This document shows, piece after piece, positions 21,124 through 34,761 of a stretch of DNA of 64,000 nt (position 1 is its first letter; every line of letters starts with the position of its first letter). A program made the position numbers and the translations under genes. This stretch comes from Tetmemena sp. SeJ-2015 (taxonomy: Eukaryota > Ciliophora > Spirotrichea > Sporadotrichida > Oxytrichidae), in the NCBI GenBank assembly GCA_027382625.1, contig JAJKFJ010021517.1:62001-126000 (forward strand). The letters run 5' to 3'. The notes beneath the pieces are model-generated. The model saw only the letters and a list, made by a program, of their open reading frames with translations, made no database searches and had not been told where the DNA came from.

Positions 21124-24100
21124 TCAAATAGATTTCTCTACATTAATCTTCAATATAAGATCATCTTCTTCGACCATTCTTCTAGCTGTATCTATTTTTG
21201 CAAAAGCATCTCCACCTCCTCCTATTGAACTCTTCATTTAGACTTTAATTTATGTTTTGTTCTTTGTAGAATTTTGTTGATTCTAGTTCTAAATATACTG
21301 AGAATTTAAAAGTCCTCTCGCACTCAGATCCTCTTCTGTTTTGAATTGCTCGTTTTATCTAATATTATTGATATTTTATCTACTGCTTTCCTTATTCAAT
21401 CTAGCATTCTGAGGACTGTAATTGTTCTGTGTATATATCTATCCTATTTCATCTTCTCTATTTTAGTTTCTCATGATACTGTGCTACTTTGGAGCAGGTT
21501 ACCTTACTTAAGCATACAATTTTTCAATATTCTTGAGATATAGAACTTCCCGTTTCTAAATTTGCTCTAATTCTCTTGTGTCAACTTGGATTGAGTTAGT
21601 TTTGAGTTATTTAGCAGGCTATATTTATCCTGAAATGGCTGTTTGTACTTGCTGGCTCTAAGTGGAATGAACTATTTTAATGTCTATTTAATTACATTAA
21701 ATCCCTTGTTCCTTAGTAAATAGATTGCCTTTCCCTACTCTGAATGCCTCATAGTTTTCTATTCTCTGCTCTATAAGCTCAGTGTCATGTTTGTATTTCT
21801 TCAATATAACTTAGTTATCCTAACTTATAAGCCTCATCAAGCTCTCTTAGTTTAAAGTTTCTCCATTACTGAAAGTTGAATTAAAAGCCTTCTCTAAGAA
21901 ATTCTAGTTTGGATTTTGAGAGGATGACTGGTGCATAAGTTGATTTTTATAGTAAGATTCAAACATTTGCAGATCCCTATCCATAGAGTTATTGCTTTAA
22001 GAATCTGCATTTTGATCCTTTGCAACTGTCTTTAAATTAATTTATTGTCGATGTTGTATTTAGTCCCTATCGTTTTAAGTCTATGTGAGAGAAGATTCAG
22101 CGAATCTTATTTTATTAGCCTTCTCTATGCTGTTTTCAGAGATATTTTGTTCTTTAGAAATATTTATTTTAACTTATTAAGGCTACTGCTACTCTAAAAT
22201 ATAAAATCTTTCTTAAGATTCAGATTCTATTAAGCTTTATCTCTTTAAGGACTAGGATTTTCAGCTTTATTTTTAATCTAGTTTTTAACTTATTTTATAT
22301 CTACCCTCGGCTTTGTTTAAGGATATGCAAAACTTTCTTGAGTGGTATTTTTTCTGCTTTTGTTTCCTATTAAAATGTTAAGACTAAATTTATAATCCAA
22401 AATCATTTTTCTTAAGAGTATAATTATATGTAAATGCTGGAACATACCTATTCTATTTTCTGTGATAGAAGATTTTCTTTCAAACAAGGCCTGATCCTTA
22501 AATCTATGATTGCTCTCCTCAATAATCTCCTAAGTTTCACTAAAATTAATTCGTCTTAAAATATAGGTTATATAGTTATAATTACTTTCATCTTGATTCC
22601 CATATTTTGCTATCCTGACTATCGTTTTACATTTGTCTAATCTCCTGAACTATTTGAGGCTTGACTCTGCATAATTTGTTACACATTCGATTGCTACTTT
22701 ATCAGTGACTGATTGCTTTACTTCTTTTAAGGATTGTTTCTTTGACTACTACTCTACTCTTATTTTAAGCTTTAGTTCTGTTTAATTTCCTGCTCCTCCT
22801 CTTCATTTCCATATTCATCTTCATCGTTGTAACTATTATTCTCAGCTTCAGTTAGACTTGCCATGCTGCTGTTCCTATTATGGGAATTTTCTTGCACTTT
22901 TAGGTTGTCAGTTTACTAATTGGTAGAAGGTATATAGTTATCTCCAAATATGTTTTGAGAGGTTTTGCTGCTTCTATTTTTAGGATCAAACTTTTTCAGA
23001 AGTTTAGCTGGTATTTCAACAGATACCTCATTTAGAGAAATTAGACCTTAGGGCTGCCAAGAGCCTCAATTTATTATGAAGATGGTAAATTTTCTCTTCA
23101 AGTTTCATAATTTCATCAGACTTCTCATCTATTAGCTTTTTTGAATCATATTTCTCCTCATTTAACTCGAAAATCTAGTTCTTCAGGAGCACTTAAGTAT
23201 GATGCTCACTTTAAATCTACTCTCTGAGATCATCCATCACTCTGTTCATTTTCTTCATGTCAGTATGAAGGCTAAAAAATATTAAAAATACACTAGTTAG
23301 CTTTCTATCTTTGCCAGCTTTTGATTAAGTTATTCTTGAATAGCTTTGTTTTAGTGCATTAGATTCAGCATATCATCTCTTTAGATTTGCAAGAGATCTT
23401 ACTTTTGTTATAGAAGCTGCTTTAAATTGTCAACTTAGTCCTCTTCACTCACAGTTTATGAAGCTGCTTCTGCAATTGACTTCTTTTGCAGAAATCTGGC
23501 AATTACTCTCTTGGCTGTCTCTTTTTAAGTATCTCTAAACTTTCCATCCAACTCTGTCGCTATATCATGCAAGAGAATGTTGTTAGTCTCAAGAATGTTT
23601 CTCTGCTCTGCAGTTATCGATGCCTCTATAGGCACTTCTTTAGCAAACTGCTTGTAAATGTTGAACATCGTATTAACCTCAGTTAGGGTGGACTATGCTC
23701 CTGAGTAGTTAGTAGACTCAAGCAGATCATGCAACTATTCTCTAATGTCTACCTTATAAAAATACTATTCGAAGATTGATTCATCTAAGTGAGGCTATCT
23801 TCCAAATACTCTATTAAATTAGCATCTCAATATAATTGCTTAAAGTCTATAAAACTTTAGTTTACTTGATTTTCTCAACTCCTTCCTATGATCTTCGCTA
23901 AACATCTTATTTTCCTCTATTAGTCAGCTGCCTAATCCTTAAAATTTCCTAGAGTCCTTAGATTTACAGAGAGCTAGTGCCTGATCGATTTTCTTTTGCA
24001 TTTTCTCTCTTAAGTTTTATATCTGCTTATTCTGCTATGACCAGCTTTCATGAAAATTCTGAAGCACTCTCCTAGTGAAATTTAAAAAGTCACTTGATAT

Positions 24101-24908
24101 GTGGCTGTTTTAATTCCCAGACTTGTTCTGATTTATAAAGCCCTGAAAGATTTCAAAGCTGAAACTAAAGCTCTCATTTATAATCTGCATCAAAGTAAAT
24201 GGATCACTGCTCTGCTGAATTAGAAAGATTGGTTTATGTCGTTGGACAACTATATCTCCTTCTCATCAAGCATTTTTTAAAGATGCTTTAGCTTCTTTCT
24301 AAATGGATGAAATAAGTAAAAATTTCATAAAGAATAACTTACTTCTCGATATCTTAATAAACTATCTAGCTTTTTAATGTAGAGCTTTCTTTCATGATAG
24401 AATTCTATAAGATGTGAGAATTATAATCTGTCTTACCTAAGCTAAAGATTCATCTAGCAGATCTTCACTACTTCTCTAGTTTAGTTAGACTAGAGTACTG
24501 CTGTTATGGTTTTAAGAATAGCTATTTTAGTCGTTAAGGTTATACTTCTAAGTCTGTCTTCGAACTACCTCCATTATTTCTCTGTAAGATTTCTTCATCT
24601 AAAAAAGAAGGTGAGAAACGAAAATTCAATGAACCTACCTGCTTAGTGGTGTTATCATGTTACTTTTATATTTATTGGAACTTTATCTGGTCTAATAGAA
24701 AAATAAATAATTTATTTAATGCAGACTTCTGGTAGTTCGAACCAATTTGGAATTAGGATTCTAGATTGTTTTTCTCTAGCAGCAAATTACTAGAAGATTC
24801 TCTTGCAGCTGCTATAGACTAAGATATTGGAATAGACTGTAAAGTGGTATCATTTTCATTACCCATCTAAATCGATTGAATGGACTCTTTATCCAAAGTC
24901 TCCATCAT
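21124..24908 (-). CDS. Large Gln/Ser-rich coiled-coil protein, unrecognised
   Basis: A start near 24906-24908 gives M(M)ETLDKESIQSIQMGNEN, followed by Ser/Asn-rich and Gln-rich stretches. GT-AG introns occur near 24430-24465 and 24310-24350, and helical blocks rich in Glu, Lys, Leu and Gln run through 22900-24300. The C-terminal part (22100-21124) has ADSQSNNSMDRDLQMFE and ends with AKIDTARRMVEEDDLI before the TGA at 21124-21126. There are several AT-rich gaps with frame changes (for example 22380-22600), probably introns or IESs that I did not resolve, so this may be more than one gene. It is predicted to be a filamentous or scaffold protein. No family is recognised. Confidence 0.5.
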
Positions 24909-25262
24909 TATAAATAATTTTGCTTGCCTAAGCGTTTATTTAAATCTTTGGCAAAGCTTGAGAGAATTTATTTAGCTACTGATTCTATTCTATAAGGGAC
25001 TGTGTCCGTAAATAGCTTGTTGTTGGCAATAAGCCTTGGATGTCATTGTTTAGCTATTAGCCTTAGATATTCCCATATTTCAAAGTTTTAAAAAGTTTAC
25101 TTCTCAAACTTTTGCTGTTCTGTTACCTTAAAATAAATTAATAGATAAAGCAGATATGGATTTAGATTCTCTATTTTAAAGGACTACAACCTATCTTCTG
25201 TTAATTAAACTAACTTTAAAAATAAATTCAAGAATATATATGCTCATATAAATAAAGTATCT
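24909..25262. other. Intergenic, AT-rich
   Basis: It lies between the start of one minus-strand gene and the stop of the next. No sustained open frame, RNA gene or repeat was seen. It likely holds the promoter of the 21124-24908 gene and the 3' end of its neighbour. Confidence 0.4.
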
Positions 25263-27216
25263 TCAAATAAAAGCAAATTAAATTTTTTTGTACGTTAAAG
25301 TTTTTTGATTAACTTTATTCTGATAGAATTAATCTTCTTGGAGATGAGAATTTGCAATATCAAGGCCATTATTGAGAAAGGTATAATTTTTTGTTCCTGT
25401 AGTTGCATAAATACTTTATGCGTCATTTACCAAGCCATGATCTAATGTGAGGTCAAGGCAATTTATCTTAAATTTCTCTTTCTTAGCTTACTTTTTCATT
25501 TATATCGGAGTCAATGACCTTCTTTACTACTGCTCTTTCAGTGAGTCATTATTTAATTTTAGGTGTTTTTAATTGAGATACAAGTCAACCATATCGTAAT
25601 TCTTAATGGATCTTATACTATCTAGAACTCTTGTGGGTTCTTCAGCTTAGATATTTCTCTTCACAGATAAGTCTCTCAACCGATTTTTACTATTTTTGTT
25701 ATTGCTACTCTTGTTAAAGAAGTCATTATCGGTTAGAGTAAACTAAGACTCATCTTTCTCCGTGAGAATTTGCTTTTGATTCAGGATTTTTATTGCTTCC
25801 GCATGTAATTACTGTTACATTTTAACTTAATTATAATAATCTTCTAAGCTGATAAAATGCATTATGATGACAGGTCTGAATTATAATATTCATAAATATC
25901 TTAAATAGCATTATAAAATGCCATACTTTTACTGATAAGATATATGTGTGCTTAGAATTATCTAGAGCTCTTTTTTCTCTTAAATACTCATCACTATTGA
26001 AGCTTAGTAGAGATCTGACTATTGATCTCTCTGATCTTGTTTATTTCATTCTATATGTTAGCTTTGGCCTCTCTTTCCTCGGCAAGTTTCTTTTAAAGGG
26101 CTGATAAATACTCGCCCTTATTAGATGTGATAACATCCTTTTGTCTATCTTTGATCTTTAGATCCTCATGTTCAAGTCTCTGTAGATTCTCTCTATTAAT
26201 GGGCTGCAGTTTCTGCTTTGTAATGACATTTTGAGCAGGTCCGTTCTACAGATTCAATCTGGAAGTTAAGGTTTGAAGCTCCTTGTTATTCATCTTTCTG
26301 ATTCGATCTAAAATAGATCTGCGAGTGGCTTGGCTACCCTCAGAGTTTGCAAAATGCAATTAGTTGGAGGCGATGTTGTTCTGTCTGGATTATTTCTAGC
26401 CAGACTCGTAGTTTATGGTGTTTATATCATCATAGAGTCTCTCTCTAGGCTTTTAATCGGATGGGAGATAGCCAGTGTATCTAAAGTAATCCTCTGGCAA
26501 GTAGGCTTTCACTTCAGGATTCAGGTCATTCTGATAGCTCTCATTCGTTTTGTTGAATTTTGCTGAGAGAGCGAACTGGTGGTGTTAACTCTGGGGTTGC
26601 GCGACTTTTGGTGTAGAGAAGTCCCTATATTTTTCAAGCCTTTGGGTTTCATAGCATCTGGTGCTGTAGAGGTCAGTCCATTTTCTAATATCGTAGTTGC
26701 CGTAGTTTTTATTCGGGGTCTACTTAGAGGGGGAAGAACCTACAAGATTGATTCCAGAAATTGAATACAATAAAATATCTTATTTTAAGTAAGAAGCATC
26801 TGAAGATTTCATGGTGTAGTATCCACCGAAGTTGTTAGTTCTTCTATAGTTTTATGAGCTCTATCTGATGCTAGTGTTTCCTCCAAATGAGTATACCTGC
26901 TTGTTTTTAACTTAAAAAGGGTACTCTGAGTACTTCGTCTTTTTCAATTTAACCTGTGATGAGGTGGTACCTGGTCTTGTTTCATCACTTTCTGCGAATC
27001 TAAATTTAAGGATATTATCCCAAAATGAAAAATTACTTAGACATGGTTTCATACATGGACGAGAAACCCTTTGGATTCTTGGAATAGAAAGTCTAGACTC
27101 GAGAATCTAGTGACCTAGAAGAGATTAAATGATTAGAATTAAGATTACTTTCTGTGAGCAGACATCTCATGGTCTACTCTTTATTGCCAAGCCATGTGGT
27201 CTGCCTGGTAGCTCAT
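25263..27216 (-). CDS. Coiled-coil protein, unrecognised
   Basis: The ATG at 27214-27216 opens MSYQADHMAWQQRVDHEM. After an AT-rich junction with a frame change (about 27030-27150) a long open frame reads FRFAESDETRPGTTSSQ, a Tyr/Asn-rich middle (YGNYDIRKWTDLYSTR, EVKAYLPEDYFRYTGYL) and a strong helical coiled coil (ENLQRLEHEDLKIKDRQKDV; LAEEREAKANIQNEINKI). A long GTGAGT...CAG intron (about 25870-26005) leads to LEDYYNQVKMQQQ and a C-terminal part ending at the TGA on 25263-25265. The Tyr-rich segment before a coiled coil resembles ciliary or cortical proteins of ciliates, but I cannot name a family. It lies 75 bp from the SNF1-type block. Confidence 0.6.
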
Positions 27217-27291
27217 ATTATCTTCAGAAGGATACAAATAAAATAAAATTAAATTACTTCTCTATATATCAATCCTACTATAAAATAAGAC

Positions 27292-28476
<1,185 letters not shown>

Positions 28477-28536
28477 CTTAAATATTATTAGTTCGATTTG
28501 CATCAAACTTATTTTGCTTCTTTTCTTCTATTCTAT

Positions 28537-29890
28537 TCATATTAAGTCAAGAAGCATTTATATCGTGAAATGACAATCCTTGTATAATCCTTTATTGGGA
28601 CCGGAAAAACTGCACTCAAGCGTGAATGAATTTATGAGAGAATATTCACGCCAAACTACCACTCGAGCTGTAGATTCTTTTTATTTCTGGATGTTAAAGG
28701 AGCAATTTTCAAAGCTAAACATGTCACAGTTTTTACTAAAGAGCATTGGAAACACTCTCTCTTTAAGCTTTTTATCTCTTGAGTTGTCATTCTTACAACC
28801 ATACATGAATGCATTCTTTGATCTTGAATGTCCATGAAAATCACAGTACATATATATCTAGCGAGACTCTAGAGTTTTTCTAAGCATTTGCTTGCAAGCT
28901 AAAATCTCAGGATGCATCCTTGGATTAGGATTAATCCATTATCTATTCAAGTCCTAACCTGATAAGCTGCACCTGTAATTGCCTACAATAACCCCATCTG
29001 GATTTAGCATGGGAACAATTTTGAATACGAATCTATTTCTTAGCTCTTTAGCTCCTTCATCTTCACTATCCAACAGATATTCAATGACTCCTTCAATTAT
29101 AAAAGATGCGTTTGACTCGCCAGGATGAACTCGGGAAGTTAGGATAATTGAAGATCTCTCTGCAATATCTTCACTAGTTGAGTTGAAATTTGTAATGATT
29201 AGCATTTCACAGTCATTACCAGCTATAGTCTTGCAAAGCAGAGCTCACCTTACCTTGTCTCTATTTTAGTAAGAGCACTTCTTTTCTAAATATTTTTAGC
29301 AGTCAGAATAAGTATAAGGATAGCAGTAAGCTACGTAAACTTCATCATGATCATTCTTAAACTGCATTTTAAAAGACATGGTGTACAATTGCTAAGTCCC
29401 ACTGTTTTAAGATTAAAACTAAGAAGGTATTTTTCTCGTTGTGGGATAATATGCAATTTCATCTCCCGCTCTGACCCATCCAGTCTAAGATGAGGACTTA
29501 TCATTATCCTTTTTTGAATATATCAAAGGTTTCATTCCTTCGTTATAAGAGGAAAGTCAGGTTTTATAAAGTTAGTGAGATGAAACTGATAAGTTCTAAA
29601 GCGCCTGGTGTTAGAAATTTTAAAGTAGTACCACTGCGCGTAGTTATTTGTGTTCGGGAGGTCAGTTTTAAGCTATAATTCATACTCAAATCTATCCATT
29701 TAAATAGCTCTTCTCAAATTTCCTGACTCAAATCTAGACTCAAAAATCAGAGTGTCATCTTGAGCATCCTAAAGTTTATAGTAGGGCTAGAGTTTATCGA
29801 AATACCTGTTGCAGTTGTTCGCGTATTAACGGCTATAGAAACTTGCAAACTGAGATTATCATTAAAATTTAGAAAGTAAAGAGAGGTAAG
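28537..29890 (-). CDS. Cytosolic carboxypeptidase (CCP/AGBL, M14 family)
   Basis: On the reverse strand the N-terminal CCP domain reads LIFESRFESGNLRRAIQ and YAQWYYFKISNTR, then EGMKPLIYSKKD and GWVRAGDEIAYYP. The metallopeptidase domain has LLCKTIAGND, LTSRVHPGESNAS (zinc His and Glu), FKIVPMLNPDGVIVGNYRCS, GQDLNRQWINPNP, YMYCDFHGHSRSKNAFMYGC (zinc His) and VVVWREYSLINSFTLECSFSG (catalytic Glu). CCPs remove glutamates from tubulin tails, important for cilia. The reading frame ends at HFTIQMLLDLI-TGA (28537-28539), slightly before the usual helix after the catalytic Glu, so the last coding segment may lie elsewhere. An in-frame TGA occurs near 29248 (KVR-stop-ALLCKT) and a one-base frameshift near 29540. 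The 5' end near 29890 is approximate. Confidence 0.88.
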
Positions 29891-29969
29891 TTTTAAATAA
29901 ATAGAAGAATATTGATTTTGATCCTACTTTTCACTCTCTTTCTTTAGTTATATTTATTCAGTTGTCTTT

Positions 29970-31403
29970 ATATACTCATTCTTTAAAAAAATTAATTGTA
30001 TAAAAGTATTAGATTAATTCTAGCTTTGATAAAATGGACTTGAGTCCATACAATCATAAACCATCTTAGGGTATGCCGTATTTTATTGCCTATTTAATTC
30101 TCTCACTCTGTAATCTTCAATATACGGCTTGGTGAATAAAGAGCCTTCATTTAAAGGTTCAAACTCTTTATGGCCTCTAGTAAAAATCTATTTGTGAATC
30201 ATGAATAAAGGAATAATATCTTCTACAAACATATCATTATCTGCATATTGGGGTTTACTTAGTCAATCCCTGTATAAGGTAAATTCTCAGAGTGCTCAAC
30301 AAGAGCTTTTTAATTATTGCTCTACTTTTGCTTTTGTTACTTTTATTAAAACTGACTTTATTTTAATGAGGCTCTGCCAATAAGTTATTACTCTAATTCC
30401 TCCCTTTAAGTAAAAAAATATAACTAAGTCTTATAATTGTTTTAAGTCTTTTCCTTCTATTGATTTTCATGACCCAAAGTAGCTTTCTATATTTGATAAT
30501 CTGATTCTGAATCTCTAGGCATTTGTAGATGAGCAGACCTAACTTTAGATTGGTATCCGTTTTATTTTCTGAAATTGCTCTAGCTGACTTTAGGGAGTCT
30601 AAGCACTTCATTTGAATTGCTCTCAAATATAAGAAATAACTTGTTTTAAGGATTTCTTTGATTACTCTAGCAATTTAAAAGACTGTTCTCATTATCGCTC
30701 ATACTATTTCTCTAGTCTTTGGACTGATAATTATTACTCAGCCGAGCTTAGTCAATAGGATCAGCCTCTGCTGGTTCCGCATTAACTTTTGATAGGGCTG
30801 CTAAATGATCTCCTTTACTATTAAGTCTATTTAACTATCCCTGACGAAAAATAAAAAGTTTTTGTGAGTTGATGCTGTCGTCAGAGAAGTCGAAGCTCCT
30901 GATAAAGAAGATGATATCATTGAAATTGGTTTCTCATTTAAAAGTTCCTATCTAATGATGTCCTTTGCATATCTAGGAATTTAAGTTATTCCACTGAATA
31001 AAAATGCCGAATGAATGGACTAACTCCCAGCACCTTTTCTAACGGCGTAACTTCCAACACTGTTTGACACGCCGCCTATTTTATTTGATTCATCGCTCTC
31101 TAGTATTTGTCTCAAGGCTTGCTTAACAGCTTAATTAGGATCATCTAAGTGCTCACTGTTAGATTAATTACAGCTGCCGAGTGGTTTCGCCTTCCGCATA
31201 CTACCTGTTTTAGATTAAGCTTACTTGAATCCTTTTTTGTCACTTGATAGTTTGGTTGCAAAGACCTAATTTTGATCCTGAGCTCTACTGACATGATTAG
31301 TTTCAAAATTATTTTCCTTAGCTGTTAGAGGGCCTCCTTAAAGTCTATCTCCATTTGAATCTATTCTTTCAAGTTTTCTGTCATTTGTGCTTGCATCCAT
31401 CAT
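29970..31403 (-). CDS. Unrecognised Ser/Asn/Gln-rich protein
   Basis: The start at 31401-31403 gives MMDASTNDRKLERIDSNGDR, then a Ser/Lys-rich region (ATKLSSDKKGFKQAQSK) and a segment with VSNSVGSYAVRKGAG and HSAFLFSGITQIPRYAK. After a frame change near 30935 the frame reads FNDIIFFIRSFDFSDDSI and QLNRLNSKGDHLAALSKVN. Lower-quality open blocks continue to about 29970. It is predicted to be mostly disordered. No family is recognised and the 3' end is uncertain. Confidence 0.45.
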
Positions 31404-31589
31404 CGACTTTATTTATCAGATTTCCCTTCATCCCCTCTATCTTTACTGACTCTTATCTATAAATAGAAATAAATTGAATCTTATCGCAAATGCAAAGAGA
31501 CAGCTTCGTTATAACTTTAAAAAGATGGGAAAAAATATACAAATAATTATATTGATCTACTGTATTGAAATAGCGGAGGGCTGAGCAGT

Positions 31590-32098
31590 GGGGACATTAT
31601 TCCTAACTTTTTTAGACTTCTTTCTTTATTTACCCTGGGATGGGAGCCCTGAGCTGAAAAAAGATTAAGGTTGAGGCTCATTTATTGCTCCTCCCGATGA
31701 TAGCTGCTGCCTTTTAGAATTCTATTTGCTCCATGAATCTTGGAGTGCCTCCGATTTGAGAGAAGACTCTTAAATAAGAAAACTGAGTGAACTGCATGAG
31801 CGCCTGATTTTGATATGAACTTTATTACTGCTGGTTTATATTTTTACTGAATAATTAAAAACACACACATTTAGAATATGGGTTTGTCCACCTCAAGAGT
31901 ATTGGGACTATTTTCGAAGTTTTGGCGTTATATTTCCTTTAGATACTACTGTGGGTTGATCATTTTAATGTTATTGGATGAGCTATTGTGCGATATTTCT
32001 CCAAGACTTGCTGTATTGTCTAAAAGATTTAGTTGCTCAAATTTGTTACCCGATTGCTCTGCTAAAGAATTCTTCGAGTGACGTTGAAAATTACTCAT
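31590..32098 (-). CDS. Unrecognised small protein
   Basis: The ATG at 32096-32098 opens MSNFQRHSKNSLAEQSGNK and continues through NLLDNTASLGEISHNSSSNN and LEVDKPIF. An AT-rich gap with a frame change near 31840-31870 (possible IES) is followed by YQNQALMQFTQFSYLRVFSQIGG and TPRFMEQIEF. The 3' end is unresolved. It starts 118 bp from the inverted-repeat element at 32216-32531. No family is recognised. Confidence 0.4.
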
Positions 32099-32215
32099 TT
32101 ACAATTGCTAATTCATATAACAATAATTATGTTTATTTCAAAATGTAAAAATTAATTTTGAATGCTATATTTACTTGTTATGAAAAAATAAGCACAACCA
32201 TGTTACTATTATAAG

Positions 32216-32531
32216 TTCAGCCCAGATTTTTCAAAAAGCTTTGAGTTTGATTCAGTAAGGCCTGGACAACGGAGGACAAAGCTCTTGTTAACTGTATTAA
32301 AACTTGGTACTATAAAATCTCCTTGTCTGCCGAGTATTGCTAGAAAATTTTAAGAAAAAAAGGTTATTTTACAGATTTATTAAATCCCATATTTATCGGG
32401 AACTTTCTTGCTACTTGCCAATTGTGGATAGTTTTGAAGCCAATTCTCTAAAGTTTATTAAAAAGACAAAAAAGAGTGGATACTTACTGTACAAGCTAGT
32501 TTCCTACAAGCAGTGTAAAATTGGGGCTGAA
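32216..32531 (+). mobile_element. MITE-like element, copy A (316 bp)
   Basis: Its ends are inverted: TTCAGCCC(A)GATTTTTC at the left and AAAATTGGGGCTGAA at the right. A second copy in opposite orientation lies at 36861-37171, and the two align over their whole length by eye, including SxxPCxPSIAxK and a stretch around SLKFxKKTKxSGYLLYKL in translation. No transposase is encoded in 316 bp, so it would be non-autonomous. Target-site duplications are not obvious. It sits between two genes and just before the SNF1-type part 2. Confidence 0.72.
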
Positions 32532-32594
32532 ACAATAATATTACTCAATAAAATATGTACAGGATAAATTATAGAGTTATTTTTATGGTTGAAA

Positions 32595-32599
32595 TACAA
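32595..32599 (+). other. Scrambled-junction pointer TACAA (start of kinase part 2)
   Basis: It pairs with the inverted copy at 27292-27296. Upstream sequence is AT-rich with a TGA just before the pointer in the coding frame, so coding cannot extend further left. Confidence 0.85.
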
Positions 32600-34761
32600 C
32601 ATACTATCTGCTCTATCAAAAGTATGAAAGGCTGGGTATGCTTTCGAAAGATGATGAAATGGATCTTCTCAGCGAAGAAGAGAATGATAATTTATAAATT
32701 TATACTTAGTCAAAGACCAACTAAAAATCTGTTATTTAATAAGGTCAAGATAATGTGGCCTAGCCACCAAATCCCCAAGATGTGAGGTCACCTAAATCTT
32801 AATCCTCAGCTTAAAGGTCTGCCTAAGCAAGCTCCAGGAACGATCCTTCTTCAATATCTAAGAATCCTATCGATTTTTTTAATTTGGCATTTCGATATAA
32901 TGCAATCTCCTAATCCAACTGAAAGCATCCGCCAATCTTAGAGGCCATCAGTCCACTTAAGTACAGGAGGAGGAGACAATCTCAACTAATCTTAGGTCAA
33001 TGGAATTTAGTAGAGCTCTAATTAAAGAGCCAATACTTACTAACTTGAGCCCTCACAGTATCAAAAGCAACTGGACTCAGCTGCAGTTACTGACAGAAAT
33101 TAGGTTGGCGCAAGTTTAGAGCACATCCCTAAGAAAATCTCTACTTCTTCAACTGGAGGCTCCCTTGAAAGGCCTGTAAAGTACTCCATCAAACAGCAGA
33201 CTCAATACAAACAGCCTAATTTCTTTTTAATGTTCCTCGCATTAATCCTTTGTAACAAAACTCAGCCATTAAGAGGCCTCCTATGGATCCCTCAACTTCA
33301 GGTGATCGCTCTAAGAACCCTATTACACTCGATAACTCGACTGCTGGATAACAAACAGGGTTCAATATCTCCTATGAAAATTCCTTCAGCGCTATAAAAA
33401 GAGACATTATGAAAGAGACTGTCGATAAAAGGAAACCTAAGCTTGCTATAAACTTACAATTTGAGACTATAGAGGAAAAGGCTGGTCCCAACACGAATAG
33501 ATAAAAGAATAATAGCAACACATCTAAGCTAAGTAACGGTACTTAAGTAACGTCTACGAAAGCGAATTAGAACAATTCAATCAATGAGTACCTGAGTAAA
33601 GCTAACCCTAATCAGTACAAAAATACTTCAAGTCAGAACTCCACTAATTTATCATAAACTTCGACAGCTCTGAGACCTAAAACTTAATAAGTCAAGAAGA
33701 ACATCACAGTTAATACTAGTCACAATTCTAGCATTCAACAGACTGCAAATGTGTAAAAGCTATTATCATCTATTGATTATTCAAGTAATTCAGCAAGAGC
33801 CTCAACCAATAATAACATTCAAAAGGTGACTTTAAATACTCATAAGAAAGGAGCGAGCATCATTCAAAATTAAGGAGCCTCCAATAATCTTAACAACACA
33901 TAGTAATTTAATCCAACTAACTCCATGGTGAGCAATGGAGGAAGTAATAACAACAATATGTCAATGAACTCAACTAGTAGTAAAGCAGTATCAATTAAGC
34001 CCTTATCCTCGAAAGTAACAAGCACAGCAAAAGTTCATTAAGGCATAAAAACAACATCAGTGAGCATGGTTGGAGGAGGAATCCCCAAACCTCAAACTGT
34101 TGCAAAGAATTACGTTTCAGCTACACCAAAATCAAAGATAAGCATATCAGCTGCGCTTAAAAATAAGACTATCATTTCTAAATCTCCCTTGAGATAAACT
34201 TAGCAATTGACTACCTCTGCTTATAGCTCTAATTCAGCAAGAGCTCAAATTAGCAACGGTAGTCCTATGAATACAACTAAAGATATGAAGCAAAAGATTT
34301 AGATGAGTTCTCAATCTTCAAGAGCTGCAGCAAGAATCAATCTGAATGGCTCTTAAATAGCAAGTCAAGATGCATCTGTTCCCTCAGCTGGCTATACAAT
34401 GGAACTCAAATCGAGTGTTCATTCTACCCAAGGAGGAATGAAAATTTCTAGAGGAGCATTTGATGTGAATTGCTCAACCACTAAAGACCCCTCATCTGTC
34501 ATGACTGAGATGTTTAGATCTTTAGATGCTAATCATGTTCAATATAGATAGGTAATTATTTCAATTTTCTGATCTTACTTTTAGTTGAGCACATTTGGCT
34601 TTAGATGTTCTAAGGGAGAGGTAAAGTTTGAAATCGAGCTCACTTAGTACGAGGGAGCAGACTTCATCTATATAATCTAATTTAAACACGCAGGGACTGA
34701 AATTGAGACCCAAGGTTATAGAGATATTTGCACGAAAGTACTTTAAGGCATAAATTTATGA
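32595..34761 (+). CDS. SNF1/AMPK-type kinase, C-terminal half with KA1 domain (scrambled gene part 2)
   Basis: Coding resumes at the TACAA pointer with TTYYLLYQKYERLGM, the end of the UBA-like domain. An acidic segment and a long Ser/Asn/Thr/Gln-rich linker follow. A 33-nt GT-AG intron (34552-34584) precedes a C-terminal KA1 domain (LSTFGFRCSKGEVKFEIELTQ... GTEIETQGYRDICTKVL) ending at the TGA on 34759-34761. KA1 domains end AMPK/MARK/SNF1-group kinases and bind membranes or inhibit the kinase. Two IESs (32870-32912, 33218-33279) are resolved. There is no kinase domain or convincing start codon here, so on its own the block is headless. The matching catalytic half is at 27292-28476 on the other strand. 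Confidence 0.88.
32870..32912 (+). other. IES, 43 nt, pointer TCCTA
   Basis: TCCTA occurs at 32865-32869 and 32908-32912. Removal gives SISKNPNPTESIRQ in frame; read-through meets a TGA. Confidence 0.82.
33218..33279 (+). other. IES, 62 nt, pointer GCCT
   Basis: GCCT occurs at 33214-33217 and 33276-33279. Removal gives QTQYKQPPMDPSTSGDR in frame. Confidence 0.82.

Noticed and set aside
24730..24750. TTCGAACC sequence resembling a tRNA T loop
   Set aside because: It lies in an open coding frame (IGSNYQ) and no cloverleaf is visible.
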